Under the pieces are notes generated by a model. The model was not told the DNA's origin and searched no databases. It was given only the letters and a program-made list of their open reading frames with translations. Below, in pieces: positions 1-5,100 of a stretch of 5,100 nt of DNA. The position numbers and the translations under genes are program-made. The DNA comes from Methanobacteriota archaeon (GTDB lineage Archaea; Thermoplasmatota; Poseidoniia; Poseidoniales; Poseidoniaceae), in assembly GCA_002727695.1 (NCBI GenBank), contig PBXT01000109.1:1-5100 (forward strand), written 5' to 3'. The number at the start of each line of letters is the position of its first letter. The stretch's first letter is position 1.

Positions 1-1
1 A

Positions 2-394
2 GAAAGGAAATACAATTTCGGAATCAAGGTAACATTGGTTCATGGCGATATTACCGACCATCTAGATTGGCTATATGTCGAGGATGCAAGTTTAATTCTG
101 AGAGGAGAATTACTGAGCGATTGTCTGTCAAAATGGTGCTGGCTTCAATCCAAAGCGGTAGATTTGCAACCTAAATGGGATAAAAATCCGATTTCGAAAT
201 TGAAGTGGTCCGGTCAAGATTCAACTCCAAATCTGACTTTGGAGTTGTTGAAATTGTCAAACTCTCCAACAGTCGCCACAGTTGTTCATGGAAATGCGAC
301 ACTGAAGGAATTGAAAAAACAGTTGAGGAATTATTCCGGAGATGTTGAACATCTCATAATATTCCACAAAGATGCAGAGGACTACAGAGATTAG
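2..394 (+). CDS. Hypothetical protein, C-terminal part (5' end off window)
   Basis: I do not recognise this protein. The frame is open from the window edge to the TAG stop (392-394). A TTG at 35 could serve as a start, but sensible residues (E-R-K-Y-N-F-G-I-K-V-T) precede it with no stop and there is no clear ribosome binding site before it, so the gene probably begins upstream and this is its last 130 residues. The visible part looks soluble. A hydrophobic strand followed by HGDITD (GIKVTLVHGDITD) suggests a beta-strand/loop edge of an alpha/beta fold. A second strand with a similar V-V-H-G-N turn occurs about 80 residues later, followed by a lysine-rich helix (LKELKKQLR) and a last strand (EHLIIFHKD). 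Three tryptophans and two cysteines cluster in the middle. It is convergent with the dehydrogenase gene, overlapping it by four bases. That it is real coding sequence is fairly sure; its function is open. Confidence 0.6.
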   Translation, partial: ERKYNFGIKVTLVHGDITDHLDWLYVEDASLILRGELLSDCLSKWCWLQSKAVDLQPKWDKNPISKLKWSGQDSTPNLTLELLKLSNSPTVATVVHGNATLKELKKQLRNYSGDVEHLIIFHKDAEDYRD

Positions 395-1275
395 GGAAGT
401 TCGGTTTCTTCAGCAGAACCTGATGACCAGTCATAGATTCCTTTACCGGACTTCTTGCCTAAGCGTCCTTCTGCGATCAACTTCTCAAGGAGTGGATGAG
501 GTGTGTATGAATCATCGTTGAATGATTTCTTCAGATTCAATAGAATGTCTCTGCGGACATCTAGGCCGACGAGGTCAGTAAGGGCGAGTGGCCCCATCGG
601 ATGCTTGTATCCCAAGACCATCGCAGTATCGATGTCTTTGGCGCTGGCAACTCCATCTGCAAGCATGCGAATCGCTTCATTGCCGAGAACTACGCCGAGC
701 CTAGATGTTGCAAACCCTGGAACATCCTTGACTAGAATCGTGGTCTTGCCCATCGCTTCGCCTGCAGCTGTAGCCGCTTGAATTGTCTCTTCAGAGCATG
801 AGTCATGCTTGATTAGTTCAAGCAATTTCATGATTGGTACCGGATTGAAGAAATGCATTCCAATGACTTTCTCTGGCCTACCTGATGCAGCAGCAATATC
901 TGCGATTGATAGGGAAGAAGTGTTTGTACCTAGGATGCAATCATCCTTTGTCATAGAACCAAGATCTGCGAATATTTTGTGCTTCAAATCTGGGATTTCA
1001 GGAACAGCCTCGATTACTAAGTCAGCATCTTTTACCGCTTCATGCATGTCTGATACAGCATGCAAATTTGCTGCCCATGCTGTCTTTTGTTCAGCAGTAG
1101 TTTTTCCTCTAGCTATACCCTTGTCCCAAAACGCATCAATGGTATTCATTCCACGTTCTAGTCCTTCGGGAAATGCATCATACAGGTTGGTGTGCCAACC
1201 TGCTTGTGCACATACTTGAGCAATACCTGCTCCCATAGTTCCAGCGCCAATTACTGCTACAGAACTGATTCCCAT
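391..1275 (-). CDS. hbd: 3-hydroxyacyl-CoA dehydrogenase (3-hydroxybutyryl-CoA dehydrogenase / PaaH type)
   Basis: Oxidises an L-3-hydroxyacyl-CoA to the 3-oxoacyl-CoA with NAD+ (reversible), a cytosolic beta-oxidation-type step. The 294 residues match the usual length of a stand-alone enzyme. Residues 1-180 form the Rossmann domain with GAGTMG at 10-15; the rest is the helical C-terminal domain with HPMGPL at 225-230, LVGLD at 235-239 and GRLGKKSGKGIYDW at 270-283. Against the human enzyme's catalytic set (Ser137, His158, Glu170, Asn208, numbering from memory) I read Ser120, His141 (HFFNPV) and Glu153, but Ser191 (PGFATSR) where human has Asn. The TSR variant also occurs in other prokaryotic homologues, so I expect an active enzyme. 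The ATG at 1275 is placed so that the glycine motif begins at residue 10; no good Shine-Dalgarno precedes it. It lies 24 bases after the transporter and is the last gene of the oxygenase operon. Chain length of the substrate cannot be read from sequence. Confidence 0.93.
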   Translation of the reverse strand: MGISSVAVIGAGTMGAGIAQVCAQAGWHTNLYDAFPEGLERGMNTIDAFWDKGIARGKTTAEQKTAWAANLHAVSDMHEAVKDADLVIEAVPEIPDLKHKIFADLGSMTKDDCILGTNTSSLSIADIAAASGRPEKVIGMHFFNPVPIMKLLELIKHDSCSEETIQAATAAGEAMGKTTILVKDVPGFATSRLGVVLGNEAIRMLADGVASAKDIDTAMVLGYKHPMGPLALTDLVGLDVRRDILLNLKKSFNDDSYTPHPLLEKLIAEGRLGKKSGKGIYDWSSGSAEETELP

Positions 1276-1299
1276 GTTAACATCCGATGGGATTTAGGT

Positions 1300-2196
1300 T
1301 CATGACGGTTCCTTGGATTGAGCAAGATATACTCCGCCTACAATCAGAATAAATGAAGCTAATAGTGAGAATCCTAGTTTCTCATCAAGCAATAGCCAAC
1401 CACTAAAGATTCCGAATATTGGAACCAAGTAAACATACATTGCGGACCTACCTGCGCCAATGATTTTGATTCCATCTGCAAACCAAACATAGCTCAATAC
1501 AGTGGAGAAAATCGCCAAGAATGCCAACCATGCCCACGCATCTATGCCAGCATCTAACGGGAATCCAACCTGTGAGTATTCCCAAATTACTGCAGGGGTT
1601 TGAATCAGTAATCCGACTGCACTAGACCATACGGTTAGGTGGAGTGGAGATAGCGCATTCTCACCACTCATCGCTTTCTTCATCAGTATGGTTGTACAAG
1701 CCCATGAAAGTGCAGACATAGCGATTAATGCATCTCCTAGTAATCTTTCATTCACGGGTAAATCGACATTAGGAGAATACCATGCAATCACTATAACGCC
1801 GCAAACGGCAGAGAGTAGTCCTAGGCCCAGCCGCTTGTCGAATTTCTCGCCTAGGAACGGCACGGCAAGAATTGCAGTGAATAATGGGTTGAATGTGATC
1901 ATTAGAGACGCGTCACCCGCGGCAGTCCATTTCATGCCGTACATGAAGAAGGCTTGATACAAAAAGGTGGAAAGAAATCCTATTGCAGTGATTATTTTCC
2001 ATTGGTCTCTAGATGGTGTAACCCATTGTTTTGTTGCAAATAAGAACAGGAAAAAACATCCTACTGCAAGGATATATCTTGCCCAACCTGCCGTGAAAGG
2101 TGGAATGTCTCGTGCTGCTACTCTGCCAGCTACCCAGCCTAGGCCCCAAATGAATGCAACCGCCAATAATTTGGCATGGGTTGATGCATTTTTCAT
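1300..2196 (-). CDS. EamA/DMT-superfamily membrane transporter
   Basis: An integral membrane protein of the drug/metabolite transporter superfamily, 298 residues, the usual length for two EamA repeats. Ten hydrophobic segments can be placed at roughly residues 9-27, 33-54, 67-88, 93-115, 123-140, 151-173, 183-204, 218-239, 248-270 and 275-292. The two repeats show the family signature at equivalent places: FLGEK at 114-118 and LLLDEK at 268-273, each after the fourth helix of its half. There is no soluble domain or cleavable signal peptide. The ATG at 2196 overlaps the stop of the 177-residue gene (TGATG on the minus strand), and a Shine-Dalgarno-like GGAG (2205-2208) lies 8 bases before it inside that gene, so translation is probably coupled. 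Family members move amino acids, nucleotides, organic acids or drugs; the substrate is not predictable here. Its place in the operon makes an organic acid or pathway intermediate a possible cargo, which is inference. Confidence 0.9.
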   Translation of the reverse strand: MKNASTHAKLLAVAFIWGLGWVAGRVAARDIPPFTAGWARYILAVGCFFLFLFATKQWVTPSRDQWKIITAIGFLSTFLYQAFFMYGMKWTAAGDASLMITFNPLFTAILAVPFLGEKFDKRLGLGLLSAVCGVIVIAWYSPNVDLPVNERLLGDALIAMSALSWACTTILMKKAMSGENALSPLHLTVWSSAVGLLIQTPAVIWEYSQVGFPLDAGIDAWAWLAFLAIFSTVLSYVWFADGIKIIGAGRSAMYVYLVPIFGIFSGWLLLDEKLGFSLLASFILIVGGVYLAQSKEPS

Positions 2197-2729
2197 CAGA
2201 ATCGCTCCAAGCCGAGTTGCAGAATACGGGCTCTAGGTAGCCCGATTTCCGGCATTCCTTCGGCTGGTGCGTGGAGTTTTAGTCCTTCCAGTCGCTGAAC
2301 ATACAGTCCATACGATGCAATATCTCCAGGTAAGAAAGGTGTAGGAAGTCCCAGTTTTTCTAGACCTGCACATGCTTTTTCGCTGTATATCGGATAGACA
2401 TTAGTTTCAAAATGCATCCATGTCGAAACTCTGCAGCAGTCTACGTTCTCAAGAGTGAGAAGGTGCTCTAGCAATCCAACATCAGGGTACTTGATTGTTT
2501 GAATCGCCATGTTGACTTCCATTACAACATCTTCAGGCCAAGCGAATGGGGTATTGTTGGCCCATGAATCAGCTAATTCGATGTGTTCAATTACATCGTC
2601 ACCTGTTACTGCGAACAATGTTTCCTGATACGGCCTATCTTCATAGGCATCGCTAACAAGACCTGGTAAAACCGAGTAGAAGCGTTCTAATTCCGCTTCG
2701 TCGGCTCCGTAGAGCGAGACGGGGATCAA
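2196..2729 (-). CDS. Uncharacterised 177-residue protein coupled to the diiron oxygenase
   Basis: I do not recognise this family. The 177 residues are soluble-looking, acidic in the first half, with no signal peptide or membrane segment. The first half reads as mixed strand and helix (VVMEVNMAIQTIK at 68-80, then LLEHLLTLENV). A compact middle holds a cysteine pair (Cys98-Cys99) followed by TWMHFETN (103-110), in which His106 and Glu108 could bind a metal, though nothing proves it. A third cysteine is at 120. The C-terminal third is rich in Pro, Gly and Leu. The start is a TTG at 2727-2729, chosen because a strong Shine-Dalgarno lies just before it and the next in-frame Met is near residue 70. 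It begins 9 bases after the oxygenase and shares one base with the transporter ATG, so it is an operon member. An accessory, coupling or binding role for the oxygenase is conceivable but is context inference only; it does not resemble BoxA, PaaB, PaaC or PaaD. Confidence 0.8.
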   Translation of the reverse strand: MIPVSLYGADEAELERFYSVLPGLVSDAYEDRPYQETLFAVTGDDVIEHIELADSWANNTPFAWPEDVVMEVNMAIQTIKYPDVGLLEHLLTLENVDCCRVSTWMHFETNVYPIYSEKACAGLEKLGLPTPFLPGDIASYGLYVQRLEGLKLHAPAEGMPEIGLPRARILQLGLERF

Positions 2730-2733
2730 TTTC

Positions 2734-2740
2734 TCACCTC
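2734..2740 (-). promoter_or_regulatory. Strong Shine-Dalgarno fixing a TTG start
   Basis: On the minus strand GAGGTGA is a seven-base match to the anti-Shine-Dalgarno core (AGGAGGTGAT complementarity). It ends four bases before the TTG start at 2729. Its first two bases are part of the TGA stop of the oxygenase gene, so ribosomes finishing that gene stop on top of the next gene's binding site. It is the clearest ribosome binding site in the window and supports an unusual start codon in an operon-internal gene. Confidence 0.75.
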
Positions 2741-3902
2741 AAGCAGTAGCGCCGATTCCACTAGCGAGTTGACGAGGAGTCAATGGTTTGTCCTCAATCC
2801 ACTGTTGCTTGAAAATCTCTTTCAGTGCTTCTTCATCTTCTGGAGTTGGAAGTACAGTCTTCAGGTATTCTGCATACTCTTCGTCAGTTCCTTCGAACAG
2901 TTCACCGTTGGTGTAGCAGTTCTTTCCGCCAAAGTCTCCGATGTCTCTGTGGAAGTTTTCGTGAGGTACGTATAGAGTTACCCCACAGTCTTCTGGAAGG
3001 TATCCGTTGAGTTTCTCGACTTCCCTGACAATCTCATCGTGGTAGTGTCCACGGCTTTCTTCGTTGAGAACTTCTTTGTCGACGTCGATTTCGCCTTCGA
3101 GTTTCTTACGCTCGTCCCAGCGTCCCTTTACTCCCCAGACATATGCCCAGTGAGCAGAGGTGGATGAATCGGTACCGAACAGGTCGTGTGCAGTTGCAAC
3201 CCACTTGTTCATGTAGCGCTGTAGCATGTCCAATGGAATGACTCCAGCCTTGATGATTCTTCGCAGTCCATTTGAACCAGTTCCCAGATGGAACGACTCT
3301 TCTTTGAGCATAGGTCCCATGGATGCAGCCAGTGGCTTGAATGCAGAGGTGGATAGCATTCCAAGTTGGAACTTACCATCTCTGTCCACGAACATTGTGT
3401 AGCAGAAGAAATCCAACCAATGTGGCATTGGTCGGTTGAACGCACCAAGTAGACGGTCTCCGTCCTGGGCATTACGCTCTAGCAATTTCTGAGCCTCTCT
3501 TCGTCCTTGCTGTCCAAAGTAAGTCATCAATAGGTAAGCCATCTGCCATCCGTGACGCTGTTCTTCAGCCATGATACGTGCTGCTGCATAGCGGTCATAG
3601 TCGGTTGGAGCGCTAGCCAAAAGGTGGCGCTGCTGTTCTACAGATGCGAATTCAGTGTCACCTTGTACGGTGATCATTGCTACTAATGAGTCACGAATGT
3701 TTTGGTGGGGCACTTGTAGTGCTCTTTCCCACTTCGCTCTTCCAGCGTAGTCTCCGAATTCAATTACATCGCCAGCGCGGTCCCAATCAAATAGAATTGA
3801 AAGGTCAAAATCGCCCAACCATTCTCTATCGAAACCTACTCTGTCTTGCCATTCGCCAAAGTTGGCGACCCAGTCTTCCCATGTCTTAGGTAGTTCTGCC
3901 AT
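2739..3902 (-). CDS. BoxB/PaaA-family diiron oxygenase (benzoyl-CoA 2,3-epoxidase subunit B-like)
   Basis: A ferritin-like diiron enzyme of the phenylacetyl-CoA/benzoyl-CoA epoxidase family; known members use O2 and electrons from a reductase to epoxidise the ring of an aryl-CoA in the cytosol. The 387 residues hold the complete metal site: Glu84 (GDTE), Glu114 and His117 (AEEQRH), Asp173 (FVDRDGKFQL), Glu202 and His205 (KEESFH). Distances between these residues equal those I recall for BoxB (E120, E150, H153, D211, E240, H243). Stretches such as GDTEFASVEQQRHL (81-94), the DRDGKFQL block, LKGRxxE-like VKGRWDERK (258-266) and VPHENFHRDIGDFG (312-325) are far closer to BoxB than to PaaA. It is shorter than BoxB (about 470) at both ends and in the linker, so substrate may differ. 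The ATG at 3902 has no Shine-Dalgarno but a well-placed TATA-like box. It leads a four-gene operon. No BoxA or BoxC is in the window. Family is sure; substrate is not. Confidence 0.9.
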   Translation of the reverse strand: MAELPKTWEDWVANFGEWQDRVGFDREWLGDFDLSILFDWDRAGDVIEFGDYAGRAKWERALQVPHQNIRDSLVAMITVQGDTEFASVEQQRHLLASAPTDYDRYAAARIMAEEQRHGWQMAYLLMTYFGQQGRREAQKLLERNAQDGDRLLGAFNRPMPHWLDFFCYTMFVDRDGKFQLGMLSTSAFKPLAASMGPMLKEESFHLGTGSNGLRRIIKAGVIPLDMLQRYMNKWVATAHDLFGTDSSTSAHWAYVWGVKGRWDERKKLEGEIDVDKEVLNEESRGHYHDEIVREVEKLNGYLPEDCGVTLYVPHENFHRDIGDFGGKNCYTNGELFEGTDEEYAEYLKTVLPTPEDEEALKEIFKQQWIEDKPLTPRQLASGIGATA

Positions 3903-3923
3903 ATTACGGGGATAGGGTTCCTA

Positions 3924-3941
3924 CTATTCATTAATTTGCGA
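3924..3941 (-). promoter_or_regulatory. Putative archaeal promoter (BRE/TATA-like) for the oxygenase operon
   Basis: In the 59-base gap before the oxygenase the minus strand carries CGCAAATTAATGAATAG, an AT-rich box centred near 3931 with a purine-containing flank that could bind TFB. The centre lies about 29 bases before the ATG at 3902. With the usual archaeal TATA-to-start distance of 26-27 bases, transcription would begin within a few bases of the ATG, giving a leaderless mRNA; this agrees with the absence of a Shine-Dalgarno there. The box is not a perfect TTTATATA consensus, so this is a positional prediction. Confidence 0.5.
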
Positions 3942-3963
3942 ACATGTTCGTGCGAACATGTTC
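3937..3963. promoter_or_regulatory. Twin perfect palindromes, probable operator
   Basis: The 13-base sequence TGCGAACATGTTC occurs twice in direct order, at 3937-3949 and 3951-3963, with one base between (14-base period). Within each copy GAACATGTTC is a perfect 10-base palindrome (3940-3949 and 3954-3963); the first extends to 12 bases (CGAACATGTTCG, 3939-3950). Palindromes of this size suit a dimeric helix-turn-helix protein, and two copies suggest paired dimers. They lie immediately upstream of the TATA-like box of the oxygenase operon, a position where archaeal activators, or repressors blocking TFB/TBP, bind. The distal copy includes the first two bases of the regulator's stop codon as read on the plus strand (3962-3963). 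Because each unit is self-complementary, the two copies can also fold as a 10-base-pair hairpin with a GTGC loop, but no T-run follows on either strand, so an operator is favoured over a terminator. Confidence 0.7.
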
Positions 3964-4585
3964 AGGGTGAGTTGCGACGTACCTCGTCGGCGAAGGAATT
4001 GAGCACAACTCCCTCTATCTTGTGTAAGTGTACAGAAAGCGTCGATTTACTCAACCCAAGTAATTCAGCTAGAGCGCTCAGTGTTATTCTGCGCGGAGTA
4101 TCCCAGTACCCTTCATTCAATGCGGAATCGAAAATTATCCTCTGCTTTGGTGTTAACATTCTCGACCCGGTAGAACGGGTTGAGACAACGCGATAGGGTA
4201 CTCTACCATCACGAAGTAATTGTACTAACTCACGGCTTTTTTCTGCCGAGCATTCAATAGTCCAGTCAACCCATCCATCTCTTACTTCAAACGGTGACTG
4301 AGGAATAACTCCAACCTCTGTTATCTCTTTGATGTAGCCTCCACCTTTCGGGGCGATGTCTACTTCGTATCTATTGCCGCCAAGGTCTCTGACCTCTTCG
4401 ATACCAGAATGAGACTCTAATTCATTTGTCAATTCATTAGAGGATGAGAGTTTTGCAGTTCCTCTTCCTCTTGCCAGAGGCATAGTCTCCTCAATTCGTA
4501 AAACCGCTTCAGGGCGTTGTCGCGAAACATCTCCAGACCAATGCCCTTCAGGCAATCGAACCTCGATACGTAACTGGTTCACCAT
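3962..4585 (-). CDS. HTH_10 (bacterio-opsin activator-like) transcriptional regulator
   Basis: A predicted DNA-binding protein of 207 residues. Residues 144-196 are an HTH_10 domain: LTPKQR at 144-149, then EGYWDTPRRITL (158-169), then the helix-turn-helix ALAELLGLSKSTLSVHLHKIE, with the recognition helix around 179-190. The first 140 residues have no PAS, GAF or receiver motif that I can see; they look like a mixed alpha/beta domain with a glycine turn (PKGGGY, 79-84) and the strand VDWTIEC (106-112), similar in layout to the N-terminal module of small haloarchaeal HTH_10 proteins, where it is presumed to sense a signal. The ATG at 4585 comes four bases after the glpX stop with no strong Shine-Dalgarno, so it is probably co-transcribed with glpX. 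A GTG at codon 2 is an alternative start. Its gene ends inside the twin palindromes controlling the next operon; it is the obvious candidate to bind them, which is inference. Confidence 0.87.
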   Translation of the reverse strand: MVNQLRIEVRLPEGHWSGDVSRQRPEAVLRIEETMPLARGRGTAKLSSSNELTNELESHSGIEEVRDLGGNRYEVDIAPKGGGYIKEITEVGVIPQSPFEVRDGWVDWTIECSAEKSRELVQLLRDGRVPYRVVSTRSTGSRMLTPKQRIIFDSALNEGYWDTPRRITLSALAELLGLSKSTLSVHLHKIEGVVLNSFADEVRRNSP

Positions 4586-4589
4586 GTTA

Positions 4590-5100
4590 TCACAAAGAAT
4601 GAGTGCGGTCGTGGCGAGTAACTTCGCCAGTCTTTACATCGATCAACTCTGCAAATGTCTGAACGCTATCTTGGCCAACGACTACTCCTGGCAAGTATCC
4701 GTCACAAACTCCGGATGCCGCAAAGATAGCATCATCAGAACGACACAGGTCAGTTGCATCCCACAATCTTGTAAGGTCATCATCAACCATCTTCTCAGCA
4801 CGCTTTTCTTCTTCATCAGAACGGAAGACTAGTCGACCTTCGAATACGCCTCCAATACCACGAATTGCAGCTGCTGTGATTACTCCTTCCGGAGCGGCAC
4901 CAATGCCCAAAAGCATGTCATAGGGTCCATCTGGGCGAGCAGCCCATATTGCTGCTGAGACATCACCATCGCCCATCAAGTGTAGTTGTGCTCCAGCCTC
5001 TCTGATTTCTTTGAATAACTCGGAATGTCTTTCTCTATCCAATGCAACTACCTTCACTTCTGAAATCGGTTTGTCTAAGACATCTGCAGCCTGTTCGAGG
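4590..5100 (-). CDS. glpX: Fructose-1,6-bisphosphatase class II (GlpX), C-terminal half
   Basis: Hydrolyses fructose 1,6-bisphosphate to fructose 6-phosphate in gluconeogenesis, a metal-dependent cytosolic enzyme of the lithium-sensitive phosphatase fold. The frame is open to the right edge; the GTG at 5057 is an internal valine, since family-like sequence (LEQAADVLDKPISE) precedes it. About 169 residues are visible, roughly the second half of a protein usually near 320-340. Recognisable blocks are VVALDRERH, the substrate/metal loop GDGDVSAAI, GIGAAPEGV (normally GIGGAPEG), the GRL element after it, and RSDDAIFAASGVCDGYLPGV, which matches GlpX of bacteria and leads to a strand-rich end. One glycine of the GIGGAPEG loop is alanine, a mild change that need not affect activity. 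The stop at 4590 is four bases before the regulator's ATG. The gluconeogenic role has no direct link to the oxygenase operon apart from reassimilating carbon. Confidence 0.92.
   Translation of the reverse strand, partial: LEQAADVLDKPISEVKVVALDRERHSELFKEIREAGAQLHLMGDGDVSAAIWAARPDGPYDMLLGIGAAPEGVITAAAIRGIGGVFEGRLVFRSDEEEKRAEKMVDDDLTRLWDATDLCRSDDAIFAASGVCDGYLPGVVVGQDSVQTFAELIDVKTGEVTRHDRTHSL

Noticed and set aside
503..1219. Plus-strand open frames inside the dehydrogenase gene
   Set aside because: They are antisense to a well-recognised enzyme with intact motifs and have no family-like sequence or binding site of their own.
1276..1299. Separate promoter for the dehydrogenase
   Set aside because: The 24-base gap holds no AT-rich box at a suitable distance; co-transcription with the transporter is simpler.
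3209..3472. Minus-strand open frame inside the oxygenase gene in another frame
   Set aside because: It lies wholly within the conserved diiron oxygenase and its translation is low-complexity and unlike any protein family.
3913..3923. Interrupted palindrome TAGGGTTCCTA near the oxygenase start
   Set aside because: Arms of only four bases with a three-base spacer are expected by chance; not claimed as a site.
3940..3963. Intrinsic terminator for the glpX-regulator transcript
   Set aside because: The palindromes can fold as a 10-base-pair hairpin, but no T-run follows on the minus strand, and the tandem palindromes next to a promoter fit an operator better.
4584..4832. Plus-strand open frame antisense to glpX
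   Set aside because: It is opposite conserved GlpX sequence and shows no protein features of its own.
5055..5057. GTG start for the glpX product
   Set aside because: Family-like residues continue in frame to the window edge, and a protein starting here would lack half of the enzyme.
1..5100. CRISPR array, tRNA/rRNA gene, insertion sequence or defence system
   Set aside because: No repeat-spacer pattern, tRNA-like fold, transposase or terminal inverted repeats could be seen; the window is metabolic and almost entirely coding.

Overview
The window is gene-dense, with no gap above 60 bases, and is most likely archaeal. It carries a small regulator with a C-terminal HTH_10 (bacterio-opsin-activator type) domain, a family found mostly in archaea. 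The best-resolved start (position 3902) has an AT-rich TATA-like box about 29 bases upstream and no Shine-Dalgarno motif, the layout of a leaderless archaeal transcript. Base composition looks moderate and the proteins are not extremely acidic, which argues against a haloarchaeon. An aerobic, mesophilic euryarchaeon such as marine group II (Poseidoniales) is my best guess, but it is an inference that only a database search can settle.

Layout: one plus-strand gene enters from the left edge (2-394, start outside the window, function unrecognised). It meets, tail to tail, a block of six minus-strand genes filling the rest. Read in transcription order (right to left) these are: glpX, class II fructose-1,6-bisphosphatase (5' end off the window, ends 4590); a 207-residue HTH_10 regulator (4585-3962); a short control region with two identical perfect palindromes and a TATA-like box (3903-3963); a 387-residue BoxB/PaaA-family diiron oxygenase (3902-2739); a 177-residue protein I do not recognise (2729-2196); a ten-helix EamA/DMT transporter (2196-1300); and a 3-hydroxyacyl-CoA dehydrogenase (1275-391).

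How they may work together: the four genes after the palindromes are spaced 9, -1 and 24 bases apart and look like one operon. The oxygenase keeps all six diiron ligands with the spacing of benzoyl-CoA 2,3-epoxidase (BoxB). The dehydrogenase is of the kind that acts in the lower, beta-oxidation-like part of box and paa aromatic degradation. The operon could therefore be part of an aerobic CoA-thioester aromatic (or other cyclic) acid pathway, with a transporter and an uncharacterised accessory protein. No reductase (BoxA), ring-opening enzyme (BoxC) or CoA ligase lies in the window. The twin palindromes sit just upstream of the TATA-like box and overlap the end of the regulator gene, so a local regulatory circuit is a reasonable hypothesis.
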